Positions 25,601 through 33,479 of a stretch of 64,000 nucleotides of DNA are shown piece after piece. The notes below the pieces were generated by a model. The model saw nothing but the letters and a program-made list of their open reading frames with translations, did not search any database and had not been told where the DNA came from. Source of the DNA: Aporrectodea caliginosa (taxonomy: Eukaryota > Annelida > Clitellata > Crassiclitellata > Lumbricidae); assembly GCA_020284085.1 (NCBI GenBank), contig JACEVL010000497.1:1172501-1236500 (forward strand), written 5' to 3'. How positions within the stretch are numbered: the first letter of the stretch is position 1; every line of letters begins with the position of its first letter. The translations under genes were made by a program, and so were the position numbers.

Positions 25601-28019
25601 CCTGGAGAAATTGGCTTCCAAGAGCCTTCATATATTGCAGTCTAACAGACATTCAAGCTCACTAGGCATTATCTCTTTTGGCTGGATCCCAACCAAACCA
25701 CAGGAATCAGCCCACCACTGGTACTGTCGTATACCACCAACGTTACCATTTTCACAACTGAAGGATCTAAGCTAATCTACTGATTTCTAAAGAGATGTAA
25801 CCACAATGCACAAGGCATCAATCGTACAATCACTGGTTACTTCAAGCAAAAAAGTGCGTAGTCTAAAACGTAATCCATTAGACAAATCTGGTTAAATTTG
25901 ATAGGTTAGGAAATCAAGTAGTCAGGCTATGATGGGAAAGCAAGCATTATATTATTATATTCGTTTATTGTTCACAAACAGATAGGCACACCGCTATCGG
26001 GTACATAGAGTATGTAAAAAAAGTGATAAATTTATAAGACCAAAACGTCTTAAGATCTATCATCTACAGAACACAGAAATTCTGGCAGATTCGAGGGTAA
26101 CTGAACAAGATGTACGTGTAAGAAGCAATATAAAAACTAGTATATTACAGGAATAATCTCAATACAGACACACTATTTATAACATTTGACTATAATTGTT
26201 GTGACAGACAAATCACTGGTGGATGTTTTCTCATTCTCAATTACTTTGTACTTAGGCCTTGTACACAGTGTCATAAACTTTCAGGCTGCTTTTAACCAAA
26301 GGCATATCGTTATGATGATCATGACAGCCATGCCATGATGGCTGAGTAATACTGCATTTGCCAATAACCTCTATGTCCAGTGTTCAACTCCTGGTATGCC
26401 ATGTGAGATTCAAACTTCATAGTCACAACAAGTAAGTGTAAGGAGAGGTGTTCAACTATTTCAACACAGTTGTCATTTTGAGCTCAAGTAAGGTGATCCG
26501 TCAATCTTGCACTGCGCTTCTGAAGATTAATTTTGATAGAAGCATGTATCACATGAGTATCTATGGTACTTTACTTTAATACCTTCTCTGCCCACCAGGT
26601 TAAGTAATGTAAAGCATATCAATGGTTAGTCATCGTATATCGTAGCCTATATAATGGCAGTTCAAAGTATAGGTATCTTTCAAGAACCTCAAAGGAGCAT
26701 GTAGCGAATTTATAACTTACTAAATCTATTGTTACCTTACTTAATTAATTAATATAGGGTTTAGCATAAGGCAACTAATTACATTAGGGCTACAGAGGAA
26801 TAATTCTCAGCACCTACCAGGTACTGAGGTTGCACCTTTCACAATTGCAAACTTGTTAGAGGTGCAATCATCAATCAGGTGAAAATTGCAAAATGGCAAC
26901 TAAAGTCCCGCAGTTGGAAAACCGTTCATAACACTTTACATGGACTTACAATGAATTGTGACTTTCATATGGCATGCTTGGATTCTAACACTGGACACAG
27001 AGGTGAATGGCAAACACATAGCAATTTGCCATTGCACCTTTAAGGCTGAATATCAACGATCAAACTCGAACAAAATTTCTTTACAAGATACAAGTTTAAA
27101 ACAACAGAAAGTTCAAATTTAAGGTTTGAAACCACAGAGTTAGAGATGAAAGGCGAAAGCATTAGCAATTAACCATTGTACAATTGGCGAAAGAACAGAC
27201 TAATTACTGTTCAATTTACTAATTTGGTGATTTAATAAATGGCACACGCCTGCCAATTATGTGTGTGACCTTTAACTTGCTTCCCACAGAACACTTTATC
27301 CCGAACTGAATACGATTTGATTTGAATCCAGGAATCTAGAGAACCATGGTGGTCGGTTGGCTAGAGTGCTCACCTTGTAATAAGGAGAGTACGGGTTCTA
27401 GCCTCCTCTGCAATGGCTGCTATGTAGGTACATTAAGTAAACCCTCACTCAGAACTGCTCAACACCATCAATTAATAGTTGGTCACTTGACAGTGGCGTT
27501 CAATAAATGTCTAATAAAAAAATAGATGGTTAGTTGAACAGTCCAGGTAAACACCATAAATTCTCAAAATATAAATACTAGGCTACCAGTCTACCTTTTC
27601 CTAAAGAACCCTATCACTTAACATGCAACTTCAAGAGTTTTCATATAAGTGATTCGAAGTATCATCGACCTACTTACTGTTTTCTCAAACGGGCGCTGCA
27701 GAAGTCATACATAACAGTTCAGAATCCAATTACCAATGTAGGGTGAGTGCACGATTTTCTGAAGCAGTTTCGCACAATTTGCGAATTTTGCAACAGCCCT
27801 CCATAAAACCGATTTAAGTCGGGCAATCACACCATCTAGCAATCAAGATCATCGTTACGCTGCTTGTAATCAAGATCAAAGAAGCCGACAGACCCATTCA
27901 ATCAATGACTCACCAATCAAACCTCCGATCAGAAAGAACCCGACCTGAAGAACAAACATAATGACCGCAAAAGCGATAAGTTTCCGATTGCTCAGCGTCT
28001 CCAGAATGACTCCAGCCAT
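7606..28019 (-). CDS. WLS: Wntless (WLS/Evi/GPR177), Wnt cargo receptor, 13 coding exons
   Basis: This multipass membrane protein carries palmitoleoylated Wnts from the ER/Golgi to the cell surface and recycles by endocytosis. Coding exons in transcript order (plus coordinates) are 27914-28019, 19505-19795, 19091-19227, 18411-18563, 17636-17772, 15432-15472, 14768-14895, 14071-14168, 13258-13321, 12336-12479, 11781-11931, 10010-10093 and 7606-7700 (stop 7606-7608). Phases close without error to 542 aa; the human protein is about the same length. The product starts [13 protein letters not shown] and has a first membrane segment at about 13-35, a lumenal domain to about 230, then about seven more membrane segments. 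Family landmarks seen are [69 protein letters not shown] and YAPSHK. A YxxL-type sorting motif (YMGL, about 432-435) matches human YEGL. The C-terminus ends QKAAAD, without the vertebrate KEAQE. The exon 9 donor (GTATCC) is non-optimal. The lumenal loop at the exon 3/4 junction is about 12 residues shorter than in human. Confidence 0.96.
8680..9750. repeat. 27-bp minisatellite (about 40 units) in the last WLS intron
   Basis: The unit is GAATCTCCTGATAACACTAC plus seven variable bases ending CTTTGGG or TTTAAGG. Units differ mainly at these variable bases and at the CTCC/CTTC/CTGC/CTATTG position. The first half (8680-9268) shows a seven-unit, 189-bp higher-order period. After a one-base deletion at about 9268 a second subfamily (TCTTCTGATA, TCTGCTGATA, TCTATTGATA) follows. 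Because 27 is divisible by 3, both strands stay open for long stretches (SGDSPKVVL on minus, ESPDNTTFG on plus). Splicing across it restores the WLS frame, so it is intronic. Confidence 0.97.
10261..10560 (-). mobile_element. CR1/L2-like LINE 3' end with (TAGA)n tail
   Basis: The minus strand encodes the typical end of LINE ORF2, with [14 protein letters not shown] and [11 protein letters not shown]. It is followed by the 3' UTR block GGCGCTATATAAATT and a (TAGA)n tail at 10264-10282. Only the extreme 3' end is present, as expected of 5'-truncated insertions. It lies in WLS intron 11 (between exons 11 and 12). Confidence 0.85.
11130..11290. repeat. ATGTACATA-type degenerate microsatellite
   Basis: Repeats of TACATA/TGTATG/CATGCATG type, similar to the block at 17990-18260. 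No coding content. Confidence 0.8.
11490..11545 (-). repeat. LINE/SINE 3'-end fragment
   Basis: TTTCTATAGTGCCTTTAAACCTCACAAAAGTGCT resembles the 3' block TTTATATAGTGCCTTTCAGG at 56293. It is a short relic only. Confidence 0.4.
13803..13910. repeat. 19-bp minisatellite, about five units
   Basis: The unit GGGACAAGTTAATTAATTA recurs with GTTAATTAACTA variants, in WLS intron 8. Confidence 0.9.
15014..15090. mobile_element. Tc1/mariner-like terminal fragment
   Basis: TA followed by CAGTGGCGTGCAAAAGTCTG resembles Tc1/mariner termini. No second end or transposase was seen nearby, so it is a solo end. Confidence 0.35.
15656..15821. mobile_element. hAT-type MITE with 8-bp TSD CAATCTTC
   Basis: A 166-bp element runs from CAGTTGTAAAAATTTTGGGG to GGCTACGCCACTG. 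It is flanked by perfect 8-bp duplications CAATCTTC (15648-15655 and 15822-15829). It lies in WLS intron 5. It has no coding capacity. Confidence 0.85.
16192..17044. mobile_element. 853-bp non-autonomous hAT-like element, TSD CCTGCCGG
   Basis: The ends are CAGTGTTATTTC and its inverted copy GAAATAACACTG. The flanking 8-bp duplications CCTGCCGG (16184-16191 and 17045-17052) are perfect. Both flanks inside the element (about 16200-16385 and 16865-17035) are packed with TTTTCAGTTACAGTTA motifs, probably subterminal transposase-binding repeats. The middle (16390-16860) has no recognised protein. It lies in WLS intron 5. Confidence 0.9.
17985..18260. repeat. ATGCATGTATGTA / TATATACATGCA microsatellite
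   Basis: Degenerate tetranucleotide and dinucleotide tracts in WLS intron 4. Frames give [13 protein letters not shown] peptides only. Confidence 0.9.
19916..20250 (+). mobile_element. LINE 3' end with ORF2 tail and TACT-repeat tail
   Basis: The plus strand reads [20 protein letters not shown] then a stop, like the C-terminus of a LINE ORF2. A short 3' UTR follows, with AATAAAGAACATTCTTACTTACTTACT-type sequence at about 20224-20250. It lies in WLS intron 1, about 120 bp upstream of exon 2. Confidence 0.55.
20255..20400 (-). repeat. tRNA-derived SINE
   Basis: The minus strand carries an A-box-like TGGTTGAATGGTAACACTC and a B-box-like AGGTTTGATACCCG at tRNA spacing. No 3' body was delimited. 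Confidence 0.5.
20865..20970. repeat. ATAATTACAATGCAT minisatellite
   Basis: About six imperfect units of roughly 15 bp, in WLS intron 1. Confidence 0.85.
21785..22385. repeat. Tandem duplication of a 240-370-bp unit
   Basis: Both copies start GTGTGTCATCTGTTGGTTA and end TCTCCTATAGAAATATAAACTCATTGC (second copy TATTGAAATAT). They share internal blocks such as TTACAAACGTAAC, CAGTTTGTTCATCTGC and GACATGCTGCAAAAAATCGG. Copy 1 is longer through TA-rich and unique insertions. Confidence 0.85.
23665..23943. repeat. Approximately 110-bp repeat, three copies
   Basis: TTTCAAGTGAATGTGGTATTGG, CACTGGCTCCCCATCAGACA and AAGACTGGTCTAAGATG recur in two close copies. A diverged third copy (GCTGGCTCCCCATAATTCAACC) lies upstream. 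Confidence 0.8.
27343..27530 (+). repeat. tRNA-derived SINE
   Basis: The head has an A-box-like TGGCTAGAGTGCTCACC and a B-box-like ACGGGTTCTAGCC. A body follows that resembles the copy at 46415, ending near GGCGTTCAATAAATG. It lies in WLS intron 1, about 400 bp inside the donor. Confidence 0.65.
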
Positions 28020-28660
28020 CTTTTATTAGTCTTCAACGAGCTGACTGATTATTAGACGCAAAAGTAGAACTGTTAAAGCAATTCTTTGGGATAAATCGAC
28101 CAACAACTCTGAAAACTACTTCAACCACACAAGTGGATGATACTTCAGGCGCTTTAATGTCCGCCGACACAAAGACCAAACGCCACCTGTCGATTATACT
28201 GCACAACTGTGGCCATCTGCCGATTGAACATTGGCATAGGCATTTCCTTGGCATTTCCTCTTTGACTGGGCCTGGGTCGGGAGCGCCTCTGAGTAGTTAT
28301 CTTGAAGGGGCGCTATATAAATTTCATAGATAGAATGATAGATAGATAGGATGCGGATAAAAATTTATGTCGATCGATTGATCGATTCTGTTTCGAACAG
28401 ATCAAACGACTTCCAGCCAGCGAGCCAGCTAATCCGTTGTCCAAATCATAAGTGTAGCTTGTTAGATCGAAAAAAAGTGGTTAGCAAAAACAGGGTCTGC
28501 ACGATATGTCAATTTCGCAGTGTAAAATAAATTTTTCACTTTGTATAAGCCTAAGGCCTATATACTAGGCCTATAGGTGGCGGCATAGGCCTATAGGGCT
28601 TGTAGGCTATGATTAATTTTATGAAAAAAATCATTCGATGCCATCAGTGCGCTTTGCAAA
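28020..28660 (-). promoter_or_regulatory. Probable 5' UTR/promoter region of WLS
   Basis: This is the sequence immediately upstream of the WLS start. No TATA box or initiator could be assigned. 28255-28349 is a LINE tail. Several GGCCTATA/TAGGCCTA motifs cluster at 28550-28610. Confidence 0.35.
28255..28349 (+). mobile_element. CR1/L2-like LINE 3' end, same family as 10261-10560
   Basis: It matches the 10.3-kb copy in opposite orientation: CTCTTTGACTGGGCCTGGG, GGAGCGCCTCTGAGTAG, GGGGCGCTATATAAAT, then a GATAGATAGATAG tail. It sits about 240 bp upstream of the WLS start codon. Confidence 0.85.
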
Positions 28661-28878
28661 TTGCTCCATAGGCCTAGCCATATAGCTGTACAGGTCTAGG
28701 CTACCGCCTCTTTGGAACAAACTCCCGCCAATGCTACGACAAATATCCGATCCATCCCACAAACTCACCAAAACCTCACCTCTTGCTCTGTCTCCACAGG
28801 TTTTCCACTCAAAACTGAAAACACTGCTTTTCACAAACTTAATTATCCATATTAATCCTTCTCTTCTCACCTTCCTCG

Positions 28879-29043
28879 CAGTGGCGGCGCCAGGGGGGCT
28901 AGGGGTGCTTAGCCCTCCTAAATGCGGCTCAGCCCCCTAAAATCACAGCGAGGAGGTTTTAAATGAGCTGTAAAAAAAAAAAGGTCATCCGGACAAATTT
29001 TTGAGCTTTAGCCCCCAAACCTGAAATCCTGGCGCCGCCACTG
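28879..29043. mobile_element. hAT-type MITE with 8-bp TSD CTTCCTCG
   Basis: A 165-bp element with inverted ends CAGTGGCGGCGCCAGG and CCTGGCGCCGCCACTG. It is flanked by perfect CTTCCTCG duplications (28871-28878 and 29044-29051). Confidence 0.93.
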
Positions 29044-29078
29044 CTTCCTCGCCATTTCAACTCTAAACATCCACCTTA

Positions 29079-29540
29079 GGGGCCGTCCATAAATGACGTC
29101 ACGCACCTAGGGGGTCGGAAATTTGTGACGATGTGTGACATGGGGTGGGGGGTAAGAGAAGTGTGACGTCACATCAGGTCTGTGTAATTAAATTTAACAA
29201 ATAACAACAATTTAATTTTAATAATAACAGCACTAATTTTGAGTAAGTATTAAATTTTCATTATTTTTTTGATTATTTTAATGTATATGGGCACCATTAT
29301 TAATAATTTTCTAATTATTTAAATATTTGGTCACCGTTAGATTTTAAAATATTCATGCTCTCCCTATTTATTCCACGATCGAAGGAGCATTTTGCTTCAC
29401 CATGGAAATTTGGTTTAAAGGGGGGGTCAGAGCTTTGTGACGTAATTTTTCAGGGGGTGTAACTTTTGTGACGAAGTGTGACGAGGGGGCGGGGGGTCAA
29501 AATCGGCCAAAATTGCGTGACGTCATTTATGGACGGCCCC
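29079..29540. mobile_element. Harbinger-like MITE with TTA TSD
   Basis: The inverted ends GGGGCCGTCCATAAATGACG and CGTCATTTATGGACGGCCCC bound 462 bp with an AT-rich centre. TTA flanks both sides. A three-base TTA duplication fits PIF/Harbinger elements. There is no transposase. Confidence 0.88.
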
Positions 29541-29637
29541 TTAGCCGTCTGACTGTCTGCCTGCTTGACTCTCCGGATCTTGACCTCTGCCTATCGATTT
29601 TGTTTTGATAAAGCGCCTGTAAACAGATTCTACGAGG

Positions 29638-29730
29638 GCCTGATTTTTTTTTGGGGGGGGCAGAACAGCTTAAGTCAAAACTTGGAGTGACAGTCGATCG
29701 CCCTCTGCCCCCATGATTTACGCCGCTGCC
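29638..29730. mobile_element. Partial hAT-type MITE end
   Basis: GGGGGGGGCAGAACAGCTTAAGTCAAAACTTGG..CCCCCATGATTTACGCCGCTG closely resembles the right half of the element at 39296-39487. No TSD was seen. Confidence 0.5.
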
Positions 29731-29737
29731 TGTGAAT

Positions 29738-29800
29738 AAGCTGATTCCCGCGACTTGGCTTTTGTGGGTGCTCTAGAAATCTCGAGATTACGATTACGAT
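29738..29800 (+). repeat. GAATAAGCTG-family LINE/SINE tail, copy 1
   Basis: GTGAATAAGCTGATTCCCGCGAC followed by GCTCTAGAAATCTCGAGATTACGATTACG. The same block recurs at 30642, 54050 and 56885 (reverse). Confidence 0.6.
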
Positions 29801-29918
29801 ATCATTGAGTGATATTCAACCGATACCGAGCCGATATGGCGACATTGAGAAAAATAAAAAACGACACCTAAGTCGGTAGGCCTGTTGGAATACTCATAAA
29901 ATGCCGAACCGAAAATAA

Positions 29919-30427
29919 GGTAAAGTCGTAGTTTACGTTGCTAAATTATTCTAATGTCTTCAATGCCGTACTTGACGTTGGTAAGTAAGAAGTCTACCTA
30001 TGTGCATGTTAACTATCATCAATCCACCTTCCATTTCATTGAGACATTTTTTCATCAATCCAACTTCTATTTAATTTGAAAAAATTACTTTTATCAATCC
30101 AACTTCTATTTCTTGAAAGAAATATTTTTCATCAATGGAACTTTTATTTAAGCAAAGATATATTCTCATGGATCCAGCTTCTAATTACGGAAACAATTAT
30201 TTTCATCAATCCAGCTTCTATTGAATTGAAAACTGAATTTTATCCATCCAGCTTCTATATATTTACTGAAAAAATTATTTCGATCAATCCAACTTCAATT
30301 TTGAACACAGGAATGTTTTAATCAATCCCACTTCCATTTAGGGAAACAGTTTTTTTTATCAATCCAGCTTCCATGTTAAAGTGACAATATCAAATAATTT
30401 AGCAACGTACACTGTAACGACTTTACC
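29919..30427. mobile_element. Inverted-repeat element with ~40-bp tandem core (copy A)
   Basis: The left arm (GGTAAAGTCGTAG..TACGTTGCTAAATTATT, 29919-29950) is inverted at 30393-30427 (AATAATTTAGCAACGTA..CGACTTTACC). Between them lie about ten units of TTTTCATCAATCCAACTTCTATTT type with a period near 40 bp. There is no coding capacity. Copy B is at 60217-60580. Confidence 0.75.
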
Positions 30428-30641
30428 GAAAATAAAACCGACAAAGCGGTTAGGCCTCGGCCTACATGTAGACTGCCAATATCAAACATACCCTGAGCCT
30501 AATGAGTGGCGTGGCCGGTCGCTACTGGAAAATACATGAAAGTTCCAACGCTACGTAAATGACGTAGGCGTATAAGAGGTTGAAGTGAACTTGTGGTGTA
30601 GTAACAGTTGTTTAGACAACCCCTCTTACCCGACGCAGCGC

Positions 30642-30725
30642 TCATGAATAAGCTGGTGCCCTGCGATTGGCTTACGAGTGGCGCTTTAGAAGTTTGGAGT
30701 TTACTATTACGATCGATTATAATAT
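30642..30725 (+). repeat. GAATAAGCTG-family tail, copy 2
   Basis: CATGAATAAGCTGGTGCCCTGCG followed by GGCGCTTTAGAAGTTTGGAGTTTACTATTACGATCG, homologous to the copies at 54050 and 56885. Confidence 0.65.
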
Positions 30726-30774
30726 TGTTGGCTAGACGTCAAGCATCACGCTTTGAATTCGTAACACGACCTAT

Positions 30775-30966
30775 GAAGGCCGTATCTAGGGGAGGGGGGT
30801 GGTTTGGGTGTTTAAACACCACCCGAAATTAAATTATGTAAAAATTAACTAATGCATTTACCAACCCAAGCCCCTTAGTCGGTTGACTCGGTTAACAATT
30901 GCTTGTCGGCTAGCTCAAGGACGAGTAAACACCCCCCGAAACAAAATCCTGGCTACGGCCTTGTCT
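30775..30966. mobile_element. Probable MITE with AAGGCCGTA inverted ends
   Basis: AAGGCCGTATCTAGG at the left and CCTGGCTACGGCCTT at the right are inverted copies around a G-rich and C-rich interior. No convincing TSD was found (a GACCTAT repeat lies near both sides). Confidence 0.5.
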
Positions 30967-31002
30967 GACCTATCTGATACAAATAATTATTGTATTGTAT
31001 TT

Positions 31003-31165
31003 GAACACTTGTTATAGCGCCCCTACCAGATTGCTCATTCAGAGGCGCTCGGATCCCGACTACTGCGCGGACGCTGAATCGGAGTTTCACGCCGAAGCGC
31101 ATGAGCAATTATTATTGAGAGTGAAGGACTTGCCCAAGGTCCCTACGCGGGTTATAAATATTATA
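31003..31165 (-). repeat. LINE/SINE 3'-end fragment
   Basis: (TTGTA)n followed by GTTATAGCGCCCCTACCAGATTGCTC and AGAGGCGCTCGGATCCCGAC, then AGTGAAGGACTTGCCCAAGG as in the SINE bodies. It belongs to the same 3'-end family as the copy at 45400. Confidence 0.6.
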
Positions 31166-32025
31166 AATATGCCCATCCAATTTCTAATGTTGCTTCAATA
31201 ATTTAGAATTAATACCATGTTTTCATCGCTCATCCAACTTCTAGTTTTACTATTACATTATATTTATGACCTGCTGTCACTGTGCGGGTTTGGATTTGGG
31301 TATAATATACCCATTATAAACCGCATATTATGCGCACGGGGATGGCTGCTCTCTGCCCACTTCTAATCGGCGCCTTTCCTATGACAGAGCGTAGTTTCAA
31401 CAGAAACTAACTACTCAATAATATGGGCGCCACCTAGTGAATGGTAGTTAAAATTTGCAAACCACACGAACTAAACCTTCTAGCACTAATATTCTAGCAC
31501 AAATTGTGCACAATTTCGTAGTTTTCTCGCATGGCCAGATTTTCGGTGCGGCATTAGTTTAGCGTAATCACTACGAAATTAGTAAGACCTGGGCTAATCA
31601 ACAACTTGAATCAAATATCTAACATCATTGCTTCAATTCTCTAAATCCTGTATTCTCATAGAAAAAATACCGGTTGATCCACATGCATACGACCTATGAA
31701 ACTAAAAAACGCAGATTGATTCCCGAAAATTCTAGATCCAATAAATTTTAACTAAAATAATGATGGCGCTAAAAGAGGATAGCAATATGGCGGCCTGGCA
31801 ACCTGTTGACCTATGACAACAACAGAGGGAGTTGACAACGATTCAAGTTTGCGTTTTAAAGTACGTGTTTAATTTTGTTCATTAGAAGTAAAGTGAAACT
31901 GCATGAAAGCAATTTGAATTGTATATGTCAAACTGTTTGATCGATAAAGTCTTGCAGTGTCTTACCGTAGTCAGTCGAATTAAGTACAAGATGTTGAAGA
32001 ATGAACACTTCATAAGTAAGTAAGC

Positions 32026-32078
<53 letters not shown>

Positions 32079-32660
32079 TTAAGTAAGTAACTGATTCCTA
32101 TTAAGTGAATTTTGAAATTTTTACCAAGAGTAGTGGCAAATATATTTCTGTATTTATTCACTAAACACTAGGATTTCTGACGGCTTATGTGACCTATTTT
32201 ATACTAACGTTATCAATAGGATTTTTATTAATCTGTTGTTGTTTGAATGTCCGAGTTTGTGTAGTTTTTTCAGTGCATTTGGGATTTGTTAATGCTGCGA
32301 TAGTTGGTTTGACATGCCGGACTGTCAGCGAGTTCATTTTAGTCCAATGTCGCCTTGCTCCCAGTTCAGCATGCCAACCGCTAAACATTTATGCACTATC
32401 TATGGAAAACAAACTTAGGGTCCTAAAACCGACATCAACAAGTCTGAGTGTAAATATTGTGCATCTAAAACGTTAGGCAAACTATGGTGTACAGGCAAAT
32501 TGATTACTCACTGAAAGGGCAACCATGCATTGATAGGTTGAAACATGGACACGAGGGGTAGCCAAAATTATTAATTGTAATCTAATCTAAAGATGTCTGT
32601 AGCACCATTATAATGCACAAGGCATAAATGAATGGTTGAGCACTTCATGAAACTGTAGTC
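31166..32660. other. Intergenic; no gene recognised
   Basis: Unique AT-rich sequence plus the (AAGT)n tract at 32013-32090. Frames at 32189-32476 show no recognisable protein. Confidence 0.5.
32013..32090. repeat. (AAGT)n microsatellite
   Basis: About 18 TAAG/AAGT units with one or two variants. Confidence 0.95.
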
Positions 32661-32927
32661 CATCGACATATATTGGGTGGACGCAGCATAAGAGATTAAA
32701 ACTGAAGCCTAGCCGTTTGCATGCCTGCGACGTTATTTACCAGGCATGACGTCACAGGCAAGCAAACGGTTAGCCGATAATAATCTTATCCTCGATGTTT
32801 ATTGGATGGACACAGAACCTATTATGTTAATGAGCTCTGTCTTGGCAGAAAGTTCAGTAGGCAGAAGCTTCACTTTACAGTATAACTTTAGCTGTGCTAT
32901 GCTGTGTCCACCCAATATATGTCGATG
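32661..32927. mobile_element. 267-bp MITE with ~27-bp inverted ends and 8-bp TSD
   Basis: The left end CATCGACATATATTGGGTGG and right end CCACCCAATATATGTCGATG are exact inverted copies. Similarity continues through GACRCAGC. Perfect CTGTAGTC duplications flank it (32653-32660 and 32928-32935). The interior holds a second inverted repeat (GCCGTTTGCATGCCTG and CAGGCAAGCAAACGG). The 8-bp TSD fits hAT or P superfamilies. Confidence 0.9.
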
Positions 32928-33085
32928 CTGTAGTCAAAGTCATGATCCATTAAAGAAGCCAAGTTGAAATCCAATAAGTCAGTGAAACCAGAAACCAAGC
33001 TACAGAGGGAATATGCAGGATTGAGCAGATGAGCTTTAAGTTTAGTTCTGAATGACATTGGTGAACTGACAAAACTTTGCAAAAC
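32897..33085 (-). mobile_element. Possible LINE ORF2 C-terminal remnant
   Basis: The minus-strand reading SSPMSFRTKLKAHLLNPAY resembles the LINE C-terminal pattern (SFKSRLKTHLF). It overlaps the right end of the MITE at 32661-32927 and cannot be joined to the endonuclease relic without gaps. Confidence 0.35.
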
Positions 33086-33479
33086 TGGATATAGAATTCC
33101 AAAGCTGTGGACCCATCACTCAGAACACTCGAGAGCCTAGTGCTGTTTGGTGCAAGGCACAGTAAGAGTCAGGTGGCCATTGACTGAATGCAATATTTGC
33201 CGGAATGAGGGATATGAGCAAGGAGCAGCGATAGATCAGCAGGTTTGAGTGCAATGTGTGGTGAAGTATAAGATCTACTTTAAACTGAATTCTTTGCTCA
33301 GTGGGTAATATGTCGGTTGGGGCTGTAAATCTGTTGCGACATGTGGTGAGAGAAACTGCTCTTCCAAAGTGTGTATGCTTCCCTTAAGAAGCCCATGTTA
33401 CAGAGCTGGGTAGGAATCATAGTCATTTAATTGATGCGCAAACAAAACAATATTCCAAACTTCCACTAATGGGGAGGAA

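Larger units (their letters stand above)
19796..27913 (-). other. WLS intron 1 (8.1 kb)
   Basis: The donor after residue 35 and the acceptor before APSPNN are in matching phase. The intron contains the LINE and SINE tails listed separately, a local duplication (21785-22385), a three-copy 110-bp repeat (23665-23943) and a SINE (27343-27530). The rest is AT-rich sequence in which I see no exon. Confidence 0.85.
28665..29632 (+). mobile_element. LINE ORF2 3' end interrupted by two MITEs
   Basis: The plus strand encodes PPLWNKLPPMLRQI and FHSKLKTLLFTNLI, the usual LINE C-terminus. The sequence is interrupted at 28879-29043 and 29079-29540 by DNA elements. It resumes as a LINE-like 3' UTR (TTTTGATAAAGCGCCTGTAAACAGA) to about 29632. 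Confidence 0.7.

Noticed and set aside
28033..28254. 73-aa frame upstream of WLS
   Set aside because: It lies in the probable WLS leader. The conserved MAGVILE start at 28019 is clear, and the frame has no known match.
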